Assembly: GCA_016789145.1 (NCBI GenBank)
Contig: JAEUQI010000027.1
Location: 1 to 37,250 of the forward strand
Source: Blastocatellia bacterium
Lineage (GTDB): Bacteria; Acidobacteriota; Blastocatellia; Pyrinomonadales; Pyrinomonadaceae
DNA length: 37,250 nucleotides
Direction: 5' to 3'
A model generated the notes under the pieces. That model did not search any database, was not told the DNA's origin, and was given only the letters and a program-made list of their open reading frames with translations. How positions within the stretch are numbered: position 1 is the stretch's first letter; every line of letters starts with the position of its first letter. Position numbers and translations under genes: made by a program. Positions 17,509 through 24,746 of this stretch are shown here, piece after piece.

Positions 17509-18681
17509 ATGAAGAAGATACTCGTATTCTGCGACTTTTACCTTCCGAGCGTTAAGAGCGGCGGCGGAATGTGGACGGTTGCTAATCTCGTCGAACGCTT
17601 TTGCGACCGTTACGAATTTTTCATCATTACAAGAAATTACGACAGTCCGGGCGACACGAAACCATACGATTCGGTAACAACGAACGAGTGGAACGGTGTC
17701 TTCAATGCCAATGTCTATTACGCTGATGCGGCGGAATTAACGCCGAAACGTATTGCGGAACTATTCAATGAGGTTGCTCCCGATTGCGTGTTTATGAACT
17801 CCGTATTCAGCACGCCGGTTGTTAAGTATCTGTTTGCTCGACGAGCAGGGCTTGTTGCTGATACGCCGTCGGTGATCGCTCCGTGCGGCGAACTCAGCGA
17901 AGGCGCTCTTCGGAGCAAGCGATTCAAGAAAAAGGCGTATCTTACGCTCGCAAGAATTCGCGGGCTTTATGCCGGCCTGATCTGGAAAGCTACAACAGAA
18001 CTGGAAGCAACGGAGATCCAGAGTGTGTTCGGAAAGGAACTCAAACCGCTGCTCGCTCCGGACCTTACACCAAAGTCGATACTTCCGGGTCTTGATATCT
18101 CGCAAAAGCCATTTAAGCAAAGCGGCAAGGTCGATCTGATATTTCTTTCGCGGATCGTGCCCAAGAAAAATCTTAGGTATCTACTAGAATTGCTCCTGAG
18201 TTGCGATGAAGGCTCGATCAGACTCCGAATTGTCGGCCCGCAAGAAGACGAGGCTTATTGGCGCGAATGCGAAGCTCTGATCGCTAAGCTTCCGGCTAAC
18301 ATTACCGTTGACGTTGTCGGAACCGTTGAATATGTCCGCGGCCTCGAACTGATGAGAGAAAGCCATTTCTTTGTCTTGCCGACATTGAACGAGAATTTTG
18401 GATATGTTTTCGTCGAAAGTATGGCTGCTGGATCGCCGATAATTACAAGCGACCAAACCGTTTGGAGCTCGGTAAACAACAAGAATGCGGGTTGGGCGAT
18501 ACCATTGAATAAAAGCGATCTATGGTTATCAACTATAAAGAATTGCATTGAGATGGATAATGATAGGTTCGCTTCAATGGCGGCGTCTGCTCGTTCAGTA
18601 GCCAATGATTGGCTTTCCGATGCCAGGCACGAAGAAGCGACCGCAACTGTTTTGGCAACCGCACTTAATACGGCAAGATGA
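17509..18681 (+). CDS. Family 4 glycosyltransferase
   Basis: A 390-residue GT-B enzyme. The N-terminus has YLPSVKSGGGMWTVANLVE (acceptor-domain start) and SVIAPCGELSEGAL. The C-terminal domain has LIFLSRIVPKKNLRYLLELL and FVLPTLNENFGYVFVESMAAGSP, where Glu residues flank the GT4 E-x7-E site, then SDQTVWSSV. The LNENFGYV/ESMAAG arrangement is typical of repeat-unit transferases in capsule loci. It lies 15 bases after the 2-epimerase gene and overlaps the next transferase by 4 bases. The sugar and linkage are not known. Confidence 0.87.
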   Translation: MKKILVFCDFYLPSVKSGGGMWTVANLVERFCDRYEFFIITRNYDSPGDTKPYDSVTTNEWNGVFNANVYYADAAELTPKRIAELFNEVAPDCVFMNSVFSTPVVKYLFARRAGLVADTPSVIAPCGELSEGALRSKRFKKKAYLTLARIRGLYAGLIWKATTELEATEIQSVFGKELKPLLAPDLTPKSILPGLDISQKPFKQSGKVDLIFLSRIVPKKNLRYLLELLLSCDEGSIRLRIVGPQEDEAYWRECEALIAKLPANITVDVVGTVEYVRGLELMRESHFFVLPTLNENFGYVFVESMAAGSPIITSDQTVWSSVNNKNAGWAIPLNKSDLWLSTIKNCIEMDNDRFASMAASARSVANDWLSDARHEEATATVLATALNTAR

Positions 18682-19910
18682 GTTCGTCCAACAGCGAAAA
18701 AAGGCGCCTTTGGGTCGTCACCGAGCTTTACTACCCCGAAGAGACCTCGACGGGCTATTACCTCACGCGTACAGCCGAAGATATGGCTCCGCATTTCGAT
18801 GTCAATGTCATCTGCGGCCAGCCTAATTATTTTGCTCGTGGCATCAAAGCGCCGTCGTTCGAACGCCACAAGGACGTCAATATTTATCGAGCAGCCGGCA
18901 CTACTCTCAATAAGAACGTCATCATGTTCAAGCTGATCAACATGATCACACTCGGCATTTCGACGTTTTTCAAAGCGCTGTTCAAGTTCAGACGAAACGA
19001 TATTGTTCTGGTCGTCACAACGCCGCCCTCTTTGCCGTTCGTCACGGCGACTGCGGCATTACTTCGCAGCGCCAATTATGTGCCGCTCATTCACGATAAC
19101 TATCCCGAGATATTGTTTGCGGTAGGGAAGTCGTCTGAGAATTCGCTGCTGTCGTCGATAATGGGCTTCGCAAATCGTTGGCTCTACAAACACGCATCGC
19201 GGCTGATCGCTGTAGGCCGCGATATGAAATTGTTGCTTGAACGTAAGACAGACGGCCTCGACGTACCGATCGATGTAATTCCGAATTGGGCCGAACTCGA
19301 AACCGTCGAACCGCGAGAACGCAGCGAAAACGCGTTGCTTGCCGAGCTCGGTTTACAGGAAAAGCTTGTTTTTCTTTATGCGGGAAATCTCGGTTATCCA
19401 AACGATGTTGAGACGATCGTCGAATCTGCGGAACAATTACTTTCGAATAAGGACGTTCATTTTATATTTCTCGGAGCCGGTGTGAAACGCCCTTGGCTCG
19501 AAAAGCAGGTGAACGAACGTCAGTTATCTAACATAACGCTGTTAGACCCAAAACCGCGCAGCGAACAGATCGTTTTCCTCAACGCATGCGACGTTGCGCT
19601 TGTCTCTCTAGTCAGCAAGATGCGTGGCGTTTCTATGCCCAGCAGGACATACAATATTCTCGCGGCAGGAAAGCCGATGCTTGCTCTAACGGATGATGAA
19701 AGCGAACTGGCATTCGTTATCGATGAAGACCGGGTCGGCTGGCACATCGAACCTGGAAATGCCGGCCTGTTCACCGAAACGATTCTTGAGATCGCATCGC
19801 GCAAAGCGGAACTCGTTGAGATGGGCAAGCGAGCTAGAGATAGTGCCCTAGAACGTTACTCGCAAAGCACAGCATCAGCGAAATACTTGGAGGTGCTCTC
19901 CAAATGCTGA
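18678..19910 (+). CDS. Family 4 glycosyltransferase, WbuB/WcaI-like
   Basis: A 410-residue GT4 enzyme. The start VTELYYPEETSTGYYLTRTAE, QPNYFARG, VVTTPPSLPF, DNYPEI, IPNWAE and FLYAGNLGYPNDVETI, followed by ACDVALVSL and MPSRTYNILAAGKPML, match the WbuB/WcaI group. In E. coli O-antigen loci WbuB follows the fnlABC genes and is thought to add L-FucNAc. Here it follows the equivalent three-gene module, so it is the best candidate for transferring that L-aminosugar. The ATG overlaps the preceding stop (ATGA). Confidence 0.87.
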   Translation: MSSSNSEKRRLWVVTELYYPEETSTGYYLTRTAEDMAPHFDVNVICGQPNYFARGIKAPSFERHKDVNIYRAAGTTLNKNVIMFKLINMITLGISTFFKALFKFRRNDIVLVVTTPPSLPFVTATAALLRSANYVPLIHDNYPEILFAVGKSSENSLLSSIMGFANRWLYKHASRLIAVGRDMKLLLERKTDGLDVPIDVIPNWAELETVEPRERSENALLAELGLQEKLVFLYAGNLGYPNDVETIVESAEQLLSNKDVHFIFLGAGVKRPWLEKQVNERQLSNITLLDPKPRSEQIVFLNACDVALVSLVSKMRGVSMPSRTYNILAAGKPMLALTDDESELAFVIDEDRVGWHIEPGNAGLFTETILEIASRKAELVEMGKRARDSALERYSQSTASAKYLEVLSKC

Positions 19911-20938
19911 TCGTCGCCGTTATCTTAATATTGGTATTCGCAGTGAGCTATTTCGGAGTTTTAGCTTATCGAAGCTTTTCACTGAAGCGCGGCCTGCTCG
20001 ACCACCCGAACGAACGCAGTTCGCACGAAATGCCAACACCGCGCGGCGGCGGACTAGTAATGGCATTCGTTGCCATTTTCGGCTACGTCGCCTTGTCGCT
20101 CGCATACAACACGCAGATCTCTTACGGTTACATTTTAGCGGCATTGATCGTGATCGTAGTGGGCTTTCTCGATGACGTTTTTTCGGTCTGGTTCTTATGG
20201 CGGCTGATCGGTCAGTTTGCTGCCGCAGCAATCTTCGTTTCAATTTCAGGTAGTTTTGGGTCTATTTATGTCCCTTTTTTCGGCGAAGTCACATTTCCGG
20301 CCGTTGTTAGCGTTATTGTCACGTCCCTTTATATCGTCTATTTCTTGAATGCCTATAATTTTATGGACGGCATAGACGGTATCGCTGGTTTACAGGCTCT
20401 TGTAGCGGCTATTTTTTGGCAGTTCATTGCCGCTTCTACGGGGATGTACCCTGCGATGCACCTTGGCGGTAGTCTTGCCGCCGCATCGCTCGGTTTCCTA
20501 CTGCTTAATTGGCAACCCGCGAAGATCTTCATGGGTGACGCCGGCAGTTCCTTTTTGGGATTCTCTTTCGCTGTTCTCCCGATCGTCGCCCTTGATGGTA
20601 GCGCGTCCGGAAACGGGCTACCGCTAACCGTTGGGTTGCTTGTCGTATGGCCGTTCGTATTTGATTCGTTGATCACGCTCGTCCGACGGACATTAAGAGG
20701 TGAGAAAGTTTGGTCGGCCCATCGGGAGCATTTATATCAGCGACTTGTCATCGGCGGCTGGTCACACGCTAGAGTTACTACGATCTATGGTGTCTTGGCG
20801 CTGCTTAGCTCGGTCGTGGCGGCAACCTATGCTCTGAACACACCTTACTATCTATCAGATTTGCTCGCAGTAACGGTCGCTATTGTGTCTTGCGCAGTTG
20901 TTTTCTGGCTTTCAGCCAAATACGGGAGAACGGCATAA
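19904..20938 (+). CDS. Undecaprenyl-phosphate sugar-1-phosphate transferase (WecA/WbpL, MraY-like family)
   Basis: A 344-residue integral membrane protein with about 10 hydrophobic helices. Seen: HPNERSSHEMPTPRGGGLV in the first loop, GFLDDVFSVW (catalytic Asp pair), NAYNFMDGIDG (N-F-M-D-G motif) and KIFMGDAGSSFLGF. A late cytoplasmic His-containing loop (VWSAHREHLYQRL) is also characteristic. Family members start lipid-linked polysaccharide by moving a HexNAc-1-phosphate onto undecaprenyl phosphate. WbpL of Pseudomonas uses UDP-FucNAc/QuiNAc-type donors, which fits the neighbouring module. The gene overlaps the preceding glycosyltransferase by 7 bases. Confidence 0.9.
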   Translation: MLIVAVILILVFAVSYFGVLAYRSFSLKRGLLDHPNERSSHEMPTPRGGGLVMAFVAIFGYVALSLAYNTQISYGYILAALIVIVVGFLDDVFSVWFLWRLIGQFAAAAIFVSISGSFGSIYVPFFGEVTFPAVVSVIVTSLYIVYFLNAYNFMDGIDGIAGLQALVAAIFWQFIAASTGMYPAMHLGGSLAAASLGFLLLNWQPAKIFMGDAGSSFLGFSFAVLPIVALDGSASGNGLPLTVGLLVVWPFVFDSLITLVRRTLRGEKVWSAHREHLYQRLVIGGWSHARVTTIYGVLALLSSVVAATYALNTPYYLSDLLAVTVAIVSCAVVFWLSAKYGRTA

Positions 20939-21739
20939 TTGAAGCGTCACAGCATTGCATTCAACTCCTACGGCGTTAAGTTCTCGATCGTCTCAAACGA
21001 CGTCGATCTACTTGCATCGGCCTGTAAGACAGCTCGCTCGGCAATGCTAGGCAACCTGATCGAGATAGACTCAGGAACGTCCCGGCATGAGTTGTCTCTG
21101 GAGTTGGTGGACGGTGGAGTTCACTTTAAGATGAACGGCCAGGATCACGGTGTTACGCCGTGGCCAAAGCTCGAACATTTTTTTGATACGTGCGTTCGGA
21201 TACTTGTCGCAGAATTTGCGGAAGGTTTTGTATTCCTGCATTGTGGAGTAGTTGAATGGAACGGAAAGTCGATCCTTTTTCCCGGTGACAGCTTCACGGG
21301 GAAAACAACGATCGTCGCGGAGTTCGTAAAGCGTGGAGCAGTCTATTATTCGGATGAGTACGCCATAGTTGACCGCGAGGGCTTAGTTCACCCATTCGCA
21401 CGTCCGCTCTCGATCAGGCATCGAACCGACCTGTCCATCCGTTTCGACACGCCTGCAGAGACTCTAGGCAGCACGGTCGGAGCAGAACCTATCCCGATCG
21501 ACTTCATCTTCTTGCTGAATTATAGAAAGAACGCCCATTTTCGGCCTCGTTCACTCAGTCTAGGAGAGGGCGTAATGCAGCTAATGCCGCAGGCAATTCC
21601 TCTTCGAGTTAATCCAAAGTTCACACTTTTGCTCTTGAATAAAATATGTGAGCGTGCTAAGGTTTTCAGGAGTAATAGAGGTAATTCGAAGTTTGCTGTC
21701 AACAAGATCATAGATCTTATTGACAAAATCGGATTGTAG
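20939..21739 (+). CDS. HPr-kinase-like P-loop protein associated with a PqqD gene
   Basis: A 266-residue protein. The start is a TTG directly after the preceding stop; GGGAG lies about 10 bases upstream and no ATG gives a complete domain. It shows a degenerate N-terminal domain, then the P-loop GDSFTGKTT at residues 116-124, with a preceding His101-Cys102, YYSDEYAIVD (Asp139-Glu140, Walker B-like), and ARPLSIR at about 154-160. This is the layout of HprK-like kinases encoded beside PqqD-domain and nucleotidyltransferase genes, including those tailoring phosphorylated lasso peptides. Its substrate here is unknown; the tail of the next gene's product is the obvious candidate. It could instead be an ATP-binding chaperone rather than a kinase. 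Confidence 0.75.
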   Translation: MKRHSIAFNSYGVKFSIVSNDVDLLASACKTARSAMLGNLIEIDSGTSRHELSLELVDGGVHFKMNGQDHGVTPWPKLEHFFDTCVRILVAEFAEGFVFLHCGVVEWNGKSILFPGDSFTGKTTIVAEFVKRGAVYYSDEYAIVDREGLVHPFARPLSIRHRTDLSIRFDTPAETLGSTVGAEPIPIDFIFLLNYRKNAHFRPRSLSLGEGVMQLMPQAIPLRVNPKFTLLLLNKICERAKVFRSNRGNSKFAVNKIIDLIDKIGL

Positions 21740-21787
21740 GATAGAATTTAACAGTCTGTTTTGGTGGTATCCACTTTCGTTTTTTTT

Positions 21788-21794
21788 GGAGGAG
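21788..21794 (+). promoter_or_regulatory. Very strong ribosome binding site of the PqqD-tail gene
   Basis: GGAGGAG, preceded by a run of thymines, stands three bases before the ATG at 21798 (GGAGG to ATG spacing is 5 bases). It is the best Shine-Dalgarno match noticed in the window and fixes the start here rather than at the in-frame codon at 21720. It implies higher translation than the surrounding sugar genes. Confidence 0.75.
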
Positions 21795-21797
21795 ACA

Positions 21798-22286
21798 ATG
21801 AACAACGCACATAATCCCATCGCCCGTGAGAGCGGCTTAGTTGTACAAGAAATGGACAACGAAGTTCTTGTATATGACCTTGATTCAAATAAAGCTCATT
21901 GCTTAAATGAATCGGCTGCCTTCGTATGGCGTTCGTGTGATGGCACCAACTCGGTCGCTGATATCGTTAAAGAGTTTGACAAGAACTCGAAAGGCAAGGT
22001 CTCCGAAGATTTCGTATGGCTTGCTATCGATCAACTCAGTGAGAATGGCTTGCTAAACGCACCCGTCGCAAAGCCTTTTGCCGGCCAATCGCGTCGTGAA
22101 GTTTTGAAGAAGATCGGACTCGCATCGCTGGTAGCTCTTCCGGTTGTTGCGTCGCTCGTCACTCCGCAGAGTGCGATGGCTGCAGGCTCATGTGCTTGCC
22201 CGGCAGGGAATCCGGCACCTTGTGCTGCACTTACTCCTTGCCCGAGCACTACCAATTGCAACCCCGGCGGCGTCTGTGCACCATAA
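21798..22286 (+). CDS. PqqD-domain protein with internal Tat-like signal and six-cysteine C-terminal tail
   Basis: A 162-residue, three-part protein. Residues 12-88 are a PqqD-like winged-helix domain (LNESAAFVWRSCDGTNSVADI, then DQLSENGLL), the fold used as RiPP recognition element. Residues 98-121 look like a twin-arginine signal in the middle of the chain: SRREVLKKIG followed by a 16-residue apolar stretch, ending in a possible signal-peptidase site at Ala-Met-Ala (126-128). The last 34 residues are rich in Pro, Ala and Gly, with cysteines at 132, 134, 142, 148, 154 and 160. Family knowledge: PqqD domains present peptides to modifying enzymes. Inference: the tail is an exported, modified product and the front half a fused leader. 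A membrane-anchored protein is the alternative. Confidence 0.8.
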   Translation: MNNAHNPIARESGLVVQEMDNEVLVYDLDSNKAHCLNESAAFVWRSCDGTNSVADIVKEFDKNSKGKVSEDFVWLAIDQLSENGLLNAPVAKPFAGQSRREVLKKIGLASLVALPVVASLVTPQSAMAAGSCACPAGNPAPCAALTPCPSTTNCNPGGVCAP

Positions 22287-22310
22287 AGGAAAACTATAAG
22301 TATTTCGAAA

Positions 22311-22339
22311 GGGAGCGGTTTTTAGTCCGCTCCTTTTTT
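22311..22339 (+). terminator. Intrinsic terminator closing the polysaccharide operon
   Basis: A perfect 7-base-pair stem (GGAGCGG at 22312-22318 with CCGCTCC at 22327-22333), an 8-base loop and a run of six thymines at 22334-22339. It lies 25 bases after the PqqD-tail gene and separates it from the nucleotidyltransferase gene. Confidence 0.9.
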
Positions 22340-22386
22340 GTTTGCTTCATTTTAGGCTGAGCAATAGAGTTTGATAATCTTTCACA

Positions 22387-23268
22387 GTGTCGAGCACCCT
22401 GACGGTAGAAAACGAAACCGACGATCAAGCAAGGAAATGGTCCGCACTACAAGCAGCCGTAGAAGAACGGTCGATAGGTGCCGCCCTAGCACTCTTTCGC
22501 TTAAACGGCATCGAGCCGATCTTGTTCAAAGGGGCGGCCGTTGCACGTAATTACCCTGCAGACAAGATCCGCACCTCGACCGATATTGACCTCGCGTTCT
22601 CAGGTGCGGACTTCGATAGAGCTTTTCAGTTGGCACAGGGCGACGGTTACAAAGGCTTGGTCCTCGACATTCATCGCGAATTCAAACATCTCGATACCGT
22701 CGATTGGGACATCATCGTCAACCGGTCACAGGTGATCAAGATCGGCGATACTGAGGTCACGGTGCCGTCCGATGAGGACCACTTGCGTATTCTTTGCGTA
22801 CATTGGCTTGTCGATGGCGGCTATTTTCGCGAACGGCTTTGGGATGTCTACTATGCGGTTCAAAACAGGTCGGCAGACTTCGATTGGTCCGTATGCCTCG
22901 ACCAAGTTAGCGCCGATCGTAGGCGTTGGATAATATGCACCATCGGGCTAGCTCATCATTATCTACAATTAGATATCGATCAACTTCCTTTCACCGACGA
23001 GGCGAAGCGTATTCCCGGTTGGCTCTTACGAGCTGTTGAAAGGGAATGGGCGAGCGGCCTAAGGTTGATGCCGATCCAGCAATTCGCGGGTCAACCGTCG
23101 ATGTTCTTTCGCCAGATAAAGAAGCGTCTGCCGCCCAATCCGATCACGGCGACTATCGACGTCGAGGGCAGTTTTGATTCGAAATTTCGCTTTCATTATC
23201 AGCTTGGATCGATGTTTAAGCGTCTTGGACCATCGATCGGTAAATTCCGTGCATATTTCTCGAGATGA
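22387..23268 (+). CDS. Nucleotidyltransferase-like protein (NTP_transf_5 family)
   Basis: A 293-residue protein starting at GTG (22387). Seen: ILFKGAAVARNYP near residue 45-57 and RTSTDIDLAF, giving a DxD pair (Asp66, Asp68) as in nucleotidyltransferase-fold enzymes. Later come HREFKHLDTVDWDI, LCVHWLVDGGYFRERLWDVYYAV and a His-rich segment IGLAHHYL. This family is common beside PqqD and HprK-like genes in peptide and polysaccharide clusters, and no reaction has been assigned that I can rely on. The gene lies past the terminator that closes the preceding operon and is coupled by ATGA overlap to tsaB, so it is probably transcribed from a promoter in the 22340-22386 gap. Confidence 0.78.
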   Translation: MSSTLTVENETDDQARKWSALQAAVEERSIGAALALFRLNGIEPILFKGAAVARNYPADKIRTSTDIDLAFSGADFDRAFQLAQGDGYKGLVLDIHREFKHLDTVDWDIIVNRSQVIKIGDTEVTVPSDEDHLRILCVHWLVDGGYFRERLWDVYYAVQNRSADFDWSVCLDQVSADRRRWIICTIGLAHHYLQLDIDQLPFTDEAKRIPGWLLRAVEREWASGLRLMPIQQFAGQPSMFFRQIKKRLPPNPITATIDVEGSFDSKFRFHYQLGSMFKRLGPSIGKFRAYFSR

Positions 23269-23915
23269 AGGATCCTGGTTATACGATTGCTGTCGAATCC
23301 GCTGTCCTCGGTGGAAGCTGTTGCCTTGCAAAGGGAACGCAGATCGTAGACGAACGCCGTGGTTCCGGCGGAATTTCGAGGGCTGAAGACCTACTTGGCG
23401 ACATCGACGAACTTCTCAAACAGAATTCAGTGCTTCCTGGACAGGTCACGAACTTTGTGGTGTCAGCCGGTCCCGGCAGCTTTACCGGAATTCGGATCGG
23501 TATCGCCACGGCGCTTGGTTTTTGTGCCGGGCTTAACACCGTTCCTCTTCAGATCTCATTGTTGGACGCGATGGCGTCCATCTGCGACGGCGAGGGCATA
23601 ACAATGGTAGCTGTGCCGGCCGGGCGAGGAATGGCTCATGCTCTTATCGCCGAGATCACTGCAAATTCGATCAGCTATCTTTCTCAACCATCGGCTGTCG
23701 CATTGGATCAAATGTCGGAACTGGCAAGGGCAGCAGGTTCGTCAAGGATCGCTGCATTTGTCGGCCATTTCGATGAATCTCTGTTTGCTACTTTTGATAA
23801 GGACGTCTTACTTTTGCCACGTTCCCCGGCCGCTGCTTTGGTTTCGGCGGCTGTGGACCGGAGAGTTACTGAAACCAGAGACCCGATACTTATTTCGAAA
23901 ACTCATACCTCATGA
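23265..23915 (+). CDS. tsaB: tRNA threonylcarbamoyladenosine biosynthesis protein TsaB
   Basis: A 216-residue ASKHA-fold protein with the family signature VVSAGPGSFTGIRIGIATALG at about residues 65-85 and a Ser/Leu-rich middle (LQISLLDAMAS) corresponding to the conserved SLEALA region. TsaB is the non-catalytic partner of TsaD in attaching threonylcarbamoyl to A37 of ANN-decoding tRNAs. The usual ID-T-S start of the family is altered here to VESA. It overlaps the upstream nucleotidyltransferase gene and the downstream rimI by 4 bases each; tsaB-rimI pairing is common in bacteria. Confidence 0.9.
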   Translation: MKDPGYTIAVESAVLGGSCCLAKGTQIVDERRGSGGISRAEDLLGDIDELLKQNSVLPGQVTNFVVSAGPGSFTGIRIGIATALGFCAGLNTVPLQISLLDAMASICDGEGITMVAVPAGRGMAHALIAEITANSISYLSQPSAVALDQMSELARAAGSSRIAAFVGHFDESLFATFDKDVLLLPRSPAAALVSAAVDRRVTETRDPILISKTHTS

Positions 23916-24400
23916 ACGACGTTCGGATCAGGCCTATCATTCCTCGCGACATCGCCGAACTGATCGAACTCGGTGAAGAATGCGGCCTTAGCCCGTGGAC
24001 GGCGCAGAACTATCTCGACGAACTCAAGAATCCGGACTCGCTGATGATTCGACTAGAGTCCTCTAACAATTTAACGATCGGCTTTATCGTCGGCCGGCGA
24101 GTTCCGGCTGTTGATAACGATACCGACGTCGATGCGGAGATCTACAACATCGCCGTCCGCCCAAAATATCGTAATCGTGGACTCGGCGATTCGCTTTTAC
24201 TTGAATTCTTGTCAAACTGCGTTGAGAACAATGTCCGATTCGTCTGGCTCGAGGTCAGGGAATCGAACACACCCGCGATCGACTTCTATACGCATCGTGG
24301 TTTTTCGGCGATATCCAAACGCCGCTCGTTCTACCGGGATCCTGTTGAGGACGCGCTATTAATGCGGAAATCGTTGATCGCAAAGATTTCACTTGCTTAG
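23912..24400 (+). CDS. rimI: RimI-like GNAT N-acetyltransferase
   Basis: A 162-residue GNAT protein. The segment IYNIAVRPKYRNRGLGDSLL contains the acetyl-CoA binding R-N-R-G-L-G turn; WLEVRESNTPAIDFYTHRGF and RRSFYRDPVEDALLMRK are the RimI-type C-terminal motifs (Glu and Tyr used in catalysis). RimI acetylates the N-terminal alanine of ribosomal protein S18. Coupling to tsaB by an ATGA overlap supports the RimI assignment over a generic GNAT. No extra domain is fused. Confidence 0.87.
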   Translation: MNDVRIRPIIPRDIAELIELGEECGLSPWTAQNYLDELKNPDSLMIRLESSNNLTIGFIVGRRVPAVDNDTDVDAEIYNIAVRPKYRNRGLGDSLLLEFLSNCVENNVRFVWLEVRESNTPAIDFYTHRGFSAISKRRSFYRDPVEDALLMRKSLIAKISLA

Positions 24401-24431
24401 AGGTCGCTTTCTGATATAACATCAGGATTAA

Positions 24432-24468
24432 GCCTGTTACCAAAACGTTAAGGCGCTTGGAAACAGGC
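24432..24468 (+). other. Hairpin in the leader of the DUF465 gene
   Basis: GCCTGTT (24432-24438) pairs perfectly with AACAGGC (24462-24468); after one A-A mismatch, CCAA (24440-24443) pairs with TTGG (24457-24460), leaving a 13-base loop. The hairpin is not followed at once by a T-run and lies 36 bases before the ATG at 24505, so it is better read as a structured 5' leader than as a rimI terminator. Its function is unknown. Confidence 0.45.
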
Positions 24469-24504
24469 CCACGAATCTTTTTGATAAAGTGAGGGAAGAC
24501 CATT

Positions 24505-24735
24505 ATGGACCTATCTACGCCTGATGCGGTGAGAGACGAGTTGCTCAAAACCGACCCAATGTTTCGAGACCTTGTTCACCAGCATCAGAATTACGAAAAT
24601 CGTTTAGTCGAATTAGCACACCTTACCTACCCGAGCGACGAAGAGCAGCTCGAAGAATCCACCCTCAAGAAGAAGAAATTACTCGTAAAGGACGAGATAT
24701 ACGAAATAATGCATCGCCATTCGGGCGGACATTAG
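24505..24735 (+). CDS. DUF465 (YdcH-like) small helical protein
   Basis: A 76-residue, all-helical, charged protein. The segments HQNYENRLVELAHL and YPSDEEQLEESTLKKKKLLVKDEIYEIMH are the DUF465/YdcH family pattern, usually a two-helix coiled coil of about 70-80 residues. Its biochemical role is not established in the family. The start ATG has GAGGGA about 9 bases upstream. It stands 104 bases after rimI and converges on the beta-propeller gene with only 11 bases between stop codons. Confidence 0.85.
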   Translation: MDLSTPDAVRDELLKTDPMFRDLVHQHQNYENRLVELAHLTYPSDEEQLEESTLKKKKLLVKDEIYEIMHRHSGGH

Positions 24736-24746
24736 TGTTGAGTTGT

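Noticed and set aside
21740..21797. Possible terminator before the PqqD-tail gene (GTGG-TAT-CCAC followed by a T-run)
   Set aside because: The stem is only four pairs and is separated from the T-run; the T-run directly precedes the strong ribosome site, so a leader role is more likely.
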